Assembly: GCF_900103585.1 (NCBI RefSeq)
Contig: NZ_FNHV01000011.1
Location: forward strand, 190,280 to 254,279
Direction of reading: 5' to 3'
Length of the DNA: 64,000 bases
Origin: Streptomyces sp. cf386
Lineage (GTDB): Bacteria; Actinomycetota; Actinomycetes; Streptomycetales; Streptomycetaceae
Part shown: one piece after another, positions 1 to 7,175 of the stretch
How the letters are laid out: each line of letters starts with the position of its first letter
Position numbering within the stretch: the stretch's first letter is position 1
Notes under the pieces: model-generated
The model's input: the letters and a program-made list of their open reading frames with translations, nothing else
The model's database searches: none
Told to the model about the DNA's origin: nothing
Position numbers and translations under genes: made by a program

Positions 1-610
1 TGGAACGCTGCGCGCGGGTGGCCACCGGGCTGTTGGCCAGGGCCGGATCGGGCGGCCGGACGTCGTTGATCGGCTCGTTCGAGAACGGGCTGAAGACCTG
101 TGGGAAGCCGTTCTGCGCGAGGACCGAGGAGAAGTCCGCGAACCAGGTGTCCGCCTGGTCGGGCAGCGCCCGTGACACCCCGAGGAGCACCTTGGAATTA
201 CGGACCTCCTTGCCGAGCGTCGGCAGCGTCGTCCCGGCGAGCGCGGAACCGATCAACCAGGCGACGAGCAGCATCGCGACGACGTTGACGAGGGCGCCGC
301 CGGTCGCGTCCAGGGCGCGGGCCGGCGACCAGGTGATGTACCGGCGCAGCTTGTTGCCGAGGTGGGTGGTCAGGGCCTGGCCGACGGAGGCGCAGACGAT
401 CACAACGACGACCGCGACGACGGCGGCGGTCGTGCTCACCTCGGCGTTGTCGGTCAGCGCGTCCCAGATGACCGGGAGCAGATACACGGCCACGAGACCG
501 CCGCCGAGGAAGCCGATCACCGACAGGATGCCGACGACGAAGCCCTGGCGATAGCCGACGATCGCGAACCACACGGCGGCGACCAGCAACAGGATGTCCA
601 GCACGTTCAC
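1..610 (-). CDS. CvpA-domain membrane protein, N-terminal part (MarP-type serine protease likely)
   Basis: The coding strand runs off the left edge; 203 residues are visible. They start MNVLDILLLVAAVWFAIVGY and form four hydrophobic helices, the pattern of a colicin V production (CvpA, PF02674) domain, over about residues 1-160. A linker follows (PINDVRPPDPALANSPVATR). In actinobacteria a CvpA domain followed by such a linker usually belongs to MarP, a membrane-anchored trypsin-like periplasmic protease for acid and oxidative stress. The catalytic domain would lie outside the window, so the protease identity is inferred. The GTG at 610 is chosen because AGG lies 12 nt upstream and the reading frame opens with a membrane helix. 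Confidence 0.75.
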   Translation of the reverse strand, partial: MNVLDILLLVAAVWFAIVGYRQGFVVGILSVIGFLGGGLVAVYLLPVIWDALTDNAEVSTTAAVVAVVVVIVCASVGQALTTHLGNKLRRYITWSPARALDATGGALVNVVAMLLVAWLIGSALAGTTLPTLGKEVRNSKVLLGVSRALPDQADTWFADFSSVLAQNGFPQVFSPFSNEPINDVRPPDPALANSPVATRAQRS

Positions 611-666
611 CGGTTCTAGCCTCGCCTCATCACTTTTCGCTCACCACGGGTCGGCCGCGGGCCCGG

Positions 667-720
667 CCCGCCACACAGCGGAAACCCGCCACGCAGCAGA
701 AACCCGCCACACAGCGGAAT
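667..720. repeat. three tandem 18-bp units
   Basis: Three consecutive 18-bp units of the form CCCGCCACACAGCGGAAA occupy 667-684, 685-702 and 703-720; the second differs at two positions and the third in its last base. They lie in the 156-base gap between the CvpA gene and the Nudix gene. No gene or hairpin is evident there. Confidence 0.7.
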
Positions 721-766
721 TCGGACACAACGGCCCCCGGGATGACACAGCACGGCAGACACCCTG

Positions 767-1462
767 TCATGACCGCCAGTCGAGCGGGACCTGCTTGCCC
801 CGGTCCCAGGGCTGCTCCCAGCCCGAGAAATGCAGCAGGCGGTCGATGATCCCGGCCGTGAAGCCCCAGACCAGGGCCGATTCGACCAGAAATGCCGGAC
901 CTCGGTGGCCGCTGGGGTGGACGGTGGTGGCGCGGTTGTCCGGGTTCGTGAGATCCGCCACGGGGACGGTGAAGACGCGGGCCGTCTCATTCGGATCGAC
1001 GACGTCGACCGGGCTCGGCTCGCGCCACCAGCCCAGCACCGACGTGACCACGAAGCCGCTGACCGGGATGTACAGCTTGGGCAGCACCCCGAAGAGCTGG
1101 ACACCGCTCGGATCGAGCCCGGTCTCCTCCTCGGCCTCGCGGAGAGCAGCCCGCAACGGCCCGTCGGCCTGTGGGTCGCCGTCCTCGGGGTCGAGGGCGC
1201 CACCGGGGAAAGAGGGCTGTCCGGCGTGCGAGCGCAGGGAGCTGGCCCGCTCCATGAGCAACAGCTCGGGCCCGCGCTCCCCCTCGCCGAAGAGGATCAG
1301 TACGGCGGACTGGCGCCCCGCGCCGTTCTCCGGCGGCAGGAATCGGCTCAGCTCCAGCGGCTCGACGGTCTCCACCACCCGCACCACCGGATCCAGCCAG
1401 CCTGGCAGCCCCTCCTTGCTGATCACCACCGGTCCGTCCTGCGTATCGCTCACGCGCGTCAT
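767..1462 (-). CDS. CoA pyrophosphatase, Nudix family (NudL/NUDT7-like)
   Basis: A 231-residue Nudix hydrolase predicted to cleave the diphosphate of coenzyme A or acyl-CoA. The subgroup signature (UPF0035) lies at about residues 67-88: LLLMER, then LRSHAGQPSFPGG. It runs into the Nudix box, whose metal-binding end is REAEEETGL at 108-116. The frame is open to 1732, but the extra N-terminus is Arg/Ser-rich shadow sequence. The ATG at 1462 (MTRVSDTQDG) fits the family length. The gene lies downstream of nth on the same strand with about 105 bases between, so co-transcription is possible. The family is clear; the exact substrate is inferred from the signature. Confidence 0.85.
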   Translation of the reverse strand: MTRVSDTQDGPVVISKEGLPGWLDPVVRVVETVEPLELSRFLPPENGAGRQSAVLILFGEGERGPELLLMERASSLRSHAGQPSFPGGALDPEDGDPQADGPLRAALREAEEETGLDPSGVQLFGVLPKLYIPVSGFVVTSVLGWWREPSPVDVVDPNETARVFTVPVADLTNPDNRATTVHPSGHRGPAFLVESALVWGFTAGIIDRLLHFSGWEQPWDRGKQVPLDWRS

Positions 1463-1568
1463 CGCCACCCCCGTCGTCCTGTCGAGTCCAACGCCCGAGG
1501 GCACCGAGATCGTTCCGGCCGGACGGCAGGAGGGCCCGACAGCGCCCGGCTCTGCCCGGTTCCCACCG

Positions 1569-2786
1569 TCATCCGGCCCCCAGGGGCGGGGCCGGCTTGC
1601 CGCCCGCGTCCAAGTAGGACTGCGGGGGCCTGAGGCGCTGGCCGGGGAAGCCGCCCTTCTCGTACTTGAGGAGCTTCTTCGCCTTCTCCGGGTCCGTCTC
1701 GCCCTCGCCGTACGCCGGGCAGAGCGGCGCAATGGGGCAGGCGCCGCACGCGGGCTTGCGGGCGTGGCAGATACGGCGGCCGTGCCAGATCACGTGGTGC
1801 GAGAGGTCCGTCCAGTCGCTCTTGGGGAACAGCTCGCCGATCTCGGCCTCGATCTTGTCGGGGTCCGTCTGCTCGGTCCACTGCCAGCGCCGCACCAGCC
1901 GCTGGAAGTGCGTGTCCACGGTGATGCCGGGGCGGCCGAAGGCGTTGCCGAGCACGACGAAGGCCGTCTTGCGGCCGACGCCGGGCAGCTTGACCAGGTC
2001 CTCCAGCCGGCCCGGGACCTCGCCCCCGTGGTTCTCCACCAGCGACTTGGACAGGCCCATCACCGACTTGGTCTTGGCCCGGAAGAAACCGCACGGACGG
2101 AGGATCTCCTCGACCTCCTCCGGGTTGGCGGCGGCCAGGTCCTCGGGGGTGGGGTACTTGGCGAAGAGCGCGGGGGTCGTCTGGTTGACGCGCAGGTCGG
2201 TGGTCTGGGCGGACAGCACTGTGGCGACGACGAGCTGGAAGGGGTTGTCGAAGTCCAGCTCGGGGTGGGCGTACGGGTAGACCTCGGCGAGCTCGCGGTT
2301 GATACGGCGGGCCCGGCGGACGAGGGCGGTGCGGGACTCGGCGGTGGCCTTCTTGGGGGCGACGGCGGGTTTCTGGGCAGCGGCCTTCTTCTCGGTCACC
2401 GTCTTCTGTTCGGTCGCCGTCTTCTTCTCGGTCGCCGCCTTCTTCGTACTCGCCGTCGCCTTCGTGCTCGCCGTCTTCTTCGCACTCACTGTCTTGCTCG
2501 TACTCGCCGTCTTCTTCACCGCCGCAGACCTCTTCACCGCCGCCTTGTTCGCCGGCACGGCCTGTTCTGCGGGCGCAGCCTTCCTCGCAGGCGCGGCCTT
2601 CTTCCCGGCCGCCGACGTCTTCACCGCTGCATTCCCGTCACCCACAGCCGCCCCACGCGGCGCCCTTTTCACCGCTTTTATGGTTTTCCTTCCGCCACCA
2701 GGGTCCTGTTCGCCCACAGCGGAATCGCGACGTACAACCACCCGCCCAGCCCCCTTGGCCTGTGCTCTCACCGGCGATTTGGACAC
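1569..2786 (-). CDS. nth: endonuclease III, DNA glycosylase/AP lyase with long Lys/Ala-rich N-terminal tail
   Basis: Base-excision repair enzyme removing oxidised pyrimidines and nicking abasic sites. The helix-hairpin-helix holds LPGVGRKTA with the Schiff-base lysine at K273, and the catalytic aspartate is D291 in VDTH. The [4Fe-4S] ligands are C340, C347, C350 and C356, with the family spacing C-X6-C-X2-C-X5-C. The first ~150 residues are a low-complexity tail of Lys, Ala, Thr and Ser (repeats such as KKTAST), which the roughly 210-residue E. coli enzyme lacks. The GTG start at 2786 has only a weak ribosome-binding site, so the tail could be shorter if an internal start is used. The gene is divergent from crp. 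Confidence 0.9.
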   Translation of the reverse strand: MSKSPVRAQAKGAGRVVVRRDSAVGEQDPGGGRKTIKAVKRAPRGAAVGDGNAAVKTSAAGKKAAPARKAAPAEQAVPANKAAVKRSAAVKKTASTSKTVSAKKTASTKATASTKKAATEKKTATEQKTVTEKKAAAQKPAVAPKKATAESRTALVRRARRINRELAEVYPYAHPELDFDNPFQLVVATVLSAQTTDLRVNQTTPALFAKYPTPEDLAAANPEEVEEILRPCGFFRAKTKSVMGLSKSLVENHGGEVPGRLEDLVKLPGVGRKTAFVVLGNAFGRPGITVDTHFQRLVRRWQWTEQTDPDKIEAEIGELFPKSDWTDLSHHVIWHGRRICHARKPACGACPIAPLCPAYGEGETDPEKAKKLLKYEKGGFPGQRLRPPQSYLDAGGKPAPPLGAG

Positions 2787-2888
2787 CCGGCCAGCCTAAA
2801 GCCCGGCACTGACATCCGCCCCGGACCTCGAAGATCGGCCCCCAATTGGACCCCTGCCGCTTACCTCGGGACACCTGTGCGGCATCCT

Positions 2889-2902
2889 TGTGACAGATCA
2901 CA
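2889..2902. promoter_or_regulatory. perfect TGTGA-N4-TCACA dyad between nth and crp
   Basis: TGTGA and TCACA flank a 4-bp spacer in the 207-bp divergent promoter region. The half-sites are those of Crp, but the spacer is 4 rather than the usual 6. It could be a site for Crp acting on its own promoter or for another Crp/FNR-family protein. Confidence 0.4.
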
Positions 2903-2993
2903 CTGTTTGGACCGTCCGGCAAAATGGGGAGCACGGTCCCCTGGTACCAAGGGGGAGCAAGATCCCCTGAGCAGGTCGACAAGGAGAGAACTC

Positions 2994-3668
2994 GTGGACG
3001 ACCCTCTGCGGCGCAATCCGCTCTTCGCGGCTCTCGACGACGAGCAGTCCGCGGAACTGCGCGCCTCCATGAGTGAGGTGACCCTCGCACGTGGCGACTC
3101 CCTGTTCCACGAGGGCGACCCGGGCGACCGGCTCTACGTCGTCACCGAGGGCAAAGTAAAGCTCCACCGCACGTCCCCCGACGGCCGCGAGAACATGCTC
3201 GCCGTCGTCGGCCCCGGCGAGCTCATCGGCGAGCTGTCCCTCTTCGACCCGGGCCCGCGCACGGCGACCGCCACCGCGCTGACCGAGGTCAAGCTGCTGG
3301 GCCTGGGCCACGGCGACCTCCAGCCCTGGCTGAACGCCCGCCCCGAGGTGGCCACCGCGCTGCTGCGCGCGGTCGCCCGCCGACTGCGCCGCACCAACGA
3401 CGCGATGTCCGACCTGGTCTTCTCGGACGTCCCGGGCCGCGTGGCCCGTGCGCTCCTCGACCTCTCCCGCCGGTTCGGCGTGCAGTCCGAAGAGGGCATC
3501 CACGTCGTGCACGACCTGACGCAGGAGGAGCTCGCGCAGCTCGTCGGCGCGTCGCGTGAGACGGTCAACAAGGCGCTCGCGGACTTCGCCCAGCGCGGCT
3601 GGCTCCGTCTGGAGGCCCGTGCGGTGATCCTGCTGGACGTGGAGCGACTGGCCAAGCGGTCGCGGTAG
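2994..3668 (+). CDS. crp: cAMP receptor protein, Crp-family global regulator
   Basis: A 224-residue regulator: an N-terminal cyclic-nucleotide-binding beta-roll (about 8-125), a dimerisation helix, and a C-terminal winged helix (about 145-224). The phosphate-binding cassette is GELSLFDPGPRTATATA (79-95) with R89. The helix-turn-helix is LTQEELAQLVGASRETVNKA (175-194). As I remember it the sequence is nearly identical to S. coelicolor Crp (SCO3571, 224 aa), which controls germination, development and antibiotic production. GTG at 2994 is preceded by AAGGAGAG at good spacing. A long hairpin follows the stop. It is divergent from nth. Confidence 0.95.
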   Translation: MDDPLRRNPLFAALDDEQSAELRASMSEVTLARGDSLFHEGDPGDRLYVVTEGKVKLHRTSPDGRENMLAVVGPGELIGELSLFDPGPRTATATALTEVKLLGLGHGDLQPWLNARPEVATALLRAVARRLRRTNDAMSDLVFSDVPGRVARALLDLSRRFGVQSEEGIHVVHDLTQEELAQLVGASRETVNKALADFAQRGWLRLEARAVILLDVERLAKRSR

Positions 3669-3689
3669 ACGCGCCAAGTCGTACGACGC

Positions 3690-3722
3690 CGGGGTCCCGT
3701 CTCACTGCGAGGCGGGGCCCCG
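3690..3722 (+). terminator. rho-independent-type terminator after crp
   Basis: A 14-bp stem (3690-3703 with 3709-3722, two G-U pairs) and a 5-nt loop lie 20 bases after the crp stop. There is no U tract, as is usual in Streptomyces. Confidence 0.75.
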
Positions 3723-3775
3723 TCGCCGTTGGCCACCCGGGCAGGCCACCCCTCGAACATCCGCGCACCACGAGA

Positions 3776-3781
3776 TAGCCT
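3776..3781 (+). promoter_or_regulatory. -10 box TAGCCT of a probable leaderless transcript
   Basis: TAGCCT ends 6 nt before the ATG at 3788, which would place the transcription start at or next to the start codon. No ribosome-binding site is present. Confidence 0.5.
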
Positions 3782-3787
3782 CCGCCC

Positions 3788-4654
3788 ATGGCAAACGGGC
3801 AGTGGTACCCACCTGAGTGGCCGGACCGTATCCGTGCACTCGCGGAAGGAAACCTGACCCCAGCCGCCGCCAAGCGGGCGGCCACCGTCATGCTGCTCAG
3901 GGACACCGGCGCCGGACCTGCCGTGCACATGCTGCGCCGCCGCGCCTCCATGGCCTTCGCCGGTGGGGCGTACGCCTATCCCGGCGGCGGCGTCGATCCG
4001 CGCGACGAACATCCGGTGCGCTGGGCGGGCCCCACGCGCGCGTGGTGGGCCGGGCGGCTCGGCGTCGACGAGGCCACGGCACAGGCGATCGTCTGCGCGG
4101 CCGTGCGGGAGACGTACGAGGAGGCGGGCGTCCTGCTCGCCGGGCCGACCGACGATTCCGTCGTCGGTGACACCACCGGTGAGGACTGGGAGGCGGACCG
4201 CGCGGCCCTGGTCGCCCGGGACATGTCGTTCGCCGAGTTCCTGGACCGTCGGGGTCTGGCCCTGCGTTCGGACCTGCTGGGCGCCTGGACCCGCTGGATC
4301 ACCCCGGAGTTCGAACCCCGCCGTTACGACACCTGGTTCTTCGTCGCCGCCCTCCCGGAGGGCCAGCGCACCCGCAACGCCTCCACCGAGGCGGACCGTA
4401 CGGTGTGGATCCGGCCCTCGGACGCGGCCGCCGCGTACGACAAGGGCGAGTTGCTGATGATGCCGCCCACGATCGCGACCCTGCGCCAGCTGACCGGGTA
4501 CGGCAGCGCCGCCGAGGCCCTCGCCGCCGCCCCCGACCGCGACCTCACCGCCGTCCTCGCGCAGGCCCGGCTCGACGAGGGCGAGATCGTGCTCTCCTGG
4601 CCCGGCCACGACGAGTTCACCAAGCACATCCCGACCGGCGGAGCCCCCGCATGA
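3788..4654 (+). CDS. Nudix hydrolase, NUDT19-like with interrupted Nudix box
   Basis: A 288-residue protein whose Nudix box is split by a long insertion. It begins PGGGVDPRDE at 65-74 and its catalytic half is RETYEEAG at 107-114, with about 35 residues between. This split arrangement is known from NUDT19/RP2p-type CoA diphosphatases, so a CoA-ester or other nucleoside diphosphate substrate is plausible but not proven. The preceding strand reads AGGAYAYPGGG, typical of the group. The start lacks a ribosome-binding site but has a -10 box at leaderless spacing. The stop overlaps a 12-codon ORF leading into the next gene. Confidence 0.8.
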   Translation: MANGQWYPPEWPDRIRALAEGNLTPAAAKRAATVMLLRDTGAGPAVHMLRRRASMAFAGGAYAYPGGGVDPRDEHPVRWAGPTRAWWAGRLGVDEATAQAIVCAAVRETYEEAGVLLAGPTDDSVVGDTTGEDWEADRAALVARDMSFAEFLDRRGLALRSDLLGAWTRWITPEFEPRRYDTWFFVAALPEGQRTRNASTEADRTVWIRPSDAAAAYDKGELLMMPPTIATLRQLTGYGSAAEALAAAPDRDLTAVLAQARLDEGEIVLSWPGHDEFTKHIPTGGAPA

Positions 4655-4689
4655 CCGTGCCCGCAGCCCTGGAAGGCCTCCTCGTATGA
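4651..4689 (+). CDS. 12-codon ORF bridging the Nudix and MBL genes
   Basis: The ORF encodes MTVPAALEGLLV. Its ATG overlaps the Nudix stop as ATGA, and its TGA overlaps the ATG of the MBL gene as ATGA. A GGAAGG inside it sits where a ribosome-binding site for the MBL gene would be. It is probably a translational link or incidental; no homology is claimed. Confidence 0.25.
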   Translation: MTVPAALEGLLV

Positions 4690-5516
4690 CGGACGCAGCA
4701 GCCCTGCCCGGCCAGCCGCGAGGCGGAATCCTCTCCGGCCCGGCCACCCCGCGTGCCGTCAACGTCCTCGCGCCCAACCCGTCCGCGATGACGCTGGACG
4801 GCACCAACACCTGGATCCTCGCCGAGCCGGACTCCGACCTGGCCGTCGTCGTCGACCCGGGCCCGCTGGACGAAGGTCACCTGCGCCATGTCGTCGACAC
4901 CGCCGAGAAGTCCGGCAAGCGCATCGCCCTGACCCTCCTCACGCACGGCCACCCGGACCACGCCGAGGGCGCCGCACGCTTCGCCGAGCTGACCGGCACG
5001 CACGTGCGTGCCCTCGATCCGGCGCTGCGGCTCGGCGACGAGGGGCTCGGCGCCGGGGACGTGGTCACCGTCGGCGGCCTGGAGCTGCGCGTCGTACCGA
5101 CGCCCGGGCACACCGCCGACTCCCTCTGCTTCCATCTCCCGGCCGACCGCGCCGTCCTGACCGGCGACACGATCCTGGGCCGCGGTACGACGGTCGTGGC
5201 GCACCCCGACGGCCGTCTCGGCGACTACCTGGACTCCCTGCGGCGGCTCAGGTCCCTCACGGTCGACGACGGCGTGCACACCGTCCTCCCGGGCCACGGC
5301 CCCGTCCTGGAGGACGCCCAGGGCGCCGTCGAGTTCTACCTCGCCCACCGCGCCCACCGCCTCGCCCAGGTCGAGACGGCGGTCGAGGACGGCTACGGCA
5401 CTCCGGCCGAGGTCGTCGCCCATGTGTACGCGGACGTGGACCGCTCCCTGTGGCCGGCGGCCGAGCTGTCGGTGCGGGCGCAACTGGAGTACCTGGAGGA
5501 GCACGGCCTCATCTAG
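4686..5516 (+). CDS. metallo-beta-lactamase-fold hydrolase (LACTB2/RNase-Z-like group)
   Basis: A 276-residue protein with the zinc-site motif THGHPDHAEG (H87, H89, D91, H92). Downstream are the further metal ligands: PTPGHTADS, then GDTILG, then LPGHGPVL. The C-terminal ~80 residues resemble the winged-helix tail of LACTB2-type proteins, some of which act on RNA. The ATG at 4686 has GGAAGG about 11 bases upstream and overlaps the TGA of a 12-codon ORF, so translation is probably coupled to the Nudix gene. The substrate cannot be told from the sequence. Confidence 0.85.
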   Translation: MTDAAALPGQPRGGILSGPATPRAVNVLAPNPSAMTLDGTNTWILAEPDSDLAVVVDPGPLDEGHLRHVVDTAEKSGKRIALTLLTHGHPDHAEGAARFAELTGTHVRALDPALRLGDEGLGAGDVVTVGGLELRVVPTPGHTADSLCFHLPADRAVLTGDTILGRGTTVVAHPDGRLGDYLDSLRRLRSLTVDDGVHTVLPGHGPVLEDAQGAVEFYLAHRAHRLAQVETAVEDGYGTPAEVVAHVYADVDRSLWPAAELSVRAQLEYLEEHGLI

Positions 5517-5524
5517 CCCGTGCC

Positions 5525-6352
5525 TCAGGCCTTCTGGAGCCGCGGCGCTTTGACCCCGTGCACGCGCGCGTACTCGTCCGCGAGCCACGGCCCGAGGTCC
5601 TCGACGTACGACCGGAGGATGCCCGCGTCGCTCGTCGGCTCGTACCCGAGCACGGCCGCCACCCGCATCTGCTCGGCCCGCGCGGGGTAGTACGACGCGA
5701 AGGCTTCCGCCATCTCCCCCAGATCGCTGGTCCACCCACCCCAGCGGGGCATGACCAGCGTGAACCCGGTCCGCACGAGACGCCGCGACATGAACCGCAC
5801 GAGCGTCCGCCGCGCGTCCTCGCTGTCGCCGGCGCCCGCGATCCGCTCACGCCACCGAGGCAGCAGAAGGCCGAGATCGCCGTTGGTCTCGCGCGCGAGC
5901 AGCGTGTCGGGGCGATAGCGCGGCAGGTATTCCGCGAGGTCCTCCCCCAGCAGGGGCGTACAGAGGCAGGCGACGAACCATCCGAGGTCGTACGTCTCCA
6001 GATCGCTCAGCAGCCGCCCGCGGCTGTCCAGCAGCGTCCCGGACCCGTCGATCTGCGCGAACTCCTTGTCCAGCGCCTCGTCGAGCGTGCGCGCGTCCGT
6101 CCGGTCCGCATCGGTCGGTTCCGCGCGCAGGGCGACCAGCAGATCCAGGTCGCTGCGCCCCACGCGCGCGGTGCCGCGCGGAATCGCCCCATAGAGGTAG
6201 GCGCTGTGCATCCGCGCCCCGAACACGTCCAGGAGGCGGTCGCGCGCGGTGGCGACGACCGGTCGGAAGGCGTGGGGGATGCGCGCGAGGGAGCCCTCGC
6301 GCGCGATGCACCCCTGTGCGTCGAGCCCCCTGCGGAGAGCGGTTCCGGCCAT
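5525..6352 (-). CDS. nucleotidyltransferase-fold protein (aminoglycoside adenylyltransferase-like)
   Basis: A 275-residue protein with a polymerase-beta-type nucleotidyltransferase motif: YLYGAIPRGTARVGRSDLDL at 53-72, giving the metal-binding D68 and D70. The canonical Gly-Ser of this motif is Gly-Ala (G55, A56). The remainder is helical with no recognised substrate domain. Overall it looks like aadA/KNTase-type antibiotic-modifying enzymes, but streptomycetes hold many such proteins of unknown role and resistance should not be assumed. It converges with the MBL gene, whose stop is 8 bases away. Confidence 0.65.
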   Translation of the reverse strand: MAGTALRRGLDAQGCIAREGSLARIPHAFRPVVATARDRLLDVFGARMHSAYLYGAIPRGTARVGRSDLDLLVALRAEPTDADRTDARTLDEALDKEFAQIDGSGTLLDSRGRLLSDLETYDLGWFVACLCTPLLGEDLAEYLPRYRPDTLLARETNGDLGLLLPRWRERIAGAGDSEDARRTLVRFMSRRLVRTGFTLVMPRWGGWTSDLGEMAEAFASYYPARAEQMRVAAVLGYEPTSDAGILRSYVEDLGPWLADEYARVHGVKAPRLQKA

Positions 6353-6443
6353 GGGGCCACTGTGCCCTGCCGGGAGGCTGGGGGGCGGCTCATTTCACGG
6401 CTGGAACACGCCGCCCCCACCACCAAAGAGCCTGCCCAAGGGC

Positions 6444-6911
6444 CTACGCCCCCGTCAGCTCCACCTGGACCTCGACCTCCACCGGCGCGTCCAGCGGAAG
6501 CACGGCCACGCCCACCGCGCTGCGCGCGTGGACGCCCTTGTCGCCGAGGACCTGGCCCAGGAGTTCGCTCGCGCCGTTGAGGACGGCGGGCTGGCCGGTG
6601 AAGTCCGAGGCCGAGGCCACGAAGCCGACGACCTTCACCACGCGCGCGATGCGGTCCAGGTCGCCCGCCACCGACTTGACGGCCGCGAGGGCGTTCAGGG
6701 CGCAGGTGCGGGCGAGTTCCTTGGCCTCCTCGGGGGTGACCTCCGCGCCCACCTTGCCGGTGACCGGGAGCTTGCCCTCCACCATGGGGAGCTGGCCGGC
6801 GGTGTAGACGTACACGCCCGACTGGACCGCCGGCTGGTACGCGGCGAGCGGGGGCACGACCTCCGGGAGCGTCAGGCCCAGCTCGGCGAGTTTCGCCTCG
6901 ACCGCGCTCAT
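6444..6911 (-). CDS. RidA/YjgF/YER057c family protein
   Basis: A 155-residue member of the RidA (YjgF) family, which hydrolyses reactive enamine/imine intermediates from PLP enzymes. It carries the family features VYTAGQLPMVEGKLPVTGKV near the N-terminus, ALNALAAVKSVAGDLDRI in the middle and RSAVGVAVLPLDAPVEVEV at the end. RSAVG supplies the conserved arginine. It belongs to the longer RidA subgroup, so the archetypal imine-hydrolase function is not certain. ATG at 6911 overlaps the stop of the upstream DUF4177 gene by 4 bases (ATGA), so the two are translationally coupled. Confidence 0.88.
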   Translation of the reverse strand: MSAVEAKLAELGLTLPEVVPPLAAYQPAVQSGVYVYTAGQLPMVEGKLPVTGKVGAEVTPEEAKELARTCALNALAAVKSVAGDLDRIARVVKVVGFVASASDFTGQPAVLNGASELLGQVLGDKGVHARSAVGVAVLPLDAPVEVEVQVELTGA

Positions 6912-7069
6912 GCCTGCCTCTCCCGCTTCAGGTAGGCGACGAGCTGCTCGGGGTTGTTCGGCCCGGGCACGACCTGGACGAGCTCCCAGCCGTCCTCGCC
7001 CCAGGTGTCCAGAATCTGCTTCGTGGCGTGGACGAGCAGCGGCACGGTTGCGTATTCCCACTTGGTCAT
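6908..7069 (-). CDS. DUF4177-type small protein
   Basis: A 53-residue protein, MTKWEYATVPLLVHATKQIL and so on, containing ILDTWGEDGWELVQVVPGP, the typical core of DUF4177 proteins. The function is unknown. It overlaps the RidA gene by 4 bases and is divergent from the Get3-like ATPase gene. Confidence 0.8.
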   Translation of the reverse strand: MTKWEYATVPLLVHATKQILDTWGEDGWELVQVVPGPNNPEQLVAYLKRERQA

Positions 7070-7143
7070 GTGGCCGACTTTATCCGCTGCCCGGCAGGGG
7101 TCGTGCGGCCGACCGCGGTCACGTTGTCCACAGGCTGTCGCGT

Positions 7144-7159
7144 AGTCGGTGGGCCGACT
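7144..7159. promoter_or_regulatory. inverted repeat AGTCGG-N4-CCGACT at an ATPase promoter
   Basis: A perfect 6-bp dyad with a 4-bp spacer ends 3 bases before the -10 box of the downstream ATPase gene, where a repressor would block polymerase. No cognate regulator is apparent. Confidence 0.35.
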
Positions 7160-7162
7160 GGT

Positions 7163-7168
7163 TAGGCT
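7163..7168 (+). promoter_or_regulatory. -10 box TAGGCT of a probable leaderless transcript
   Basis: TAGGCT ends 7 nt before the GTG at 7176. The same hexamer precedes the PBP gene at 10482. Confidence 0.55.
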
Positions 7169-7175
7169 CGAAGGC

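Noticed and set aside
594..3668. Plus-strand frame of 1024 codons ending at the crp stop
   Set aside because: Only the last 224 codons are crp; the rest is antisense to the Nudix and nth genes.
5525..6352. Aminoglycoside resistance gene
   Set aside because: Only the generic nucleotidyltransferase motif is visible, with a Gly-Ala change, and no substrate-binding region of known resistance enzymes was recognised.
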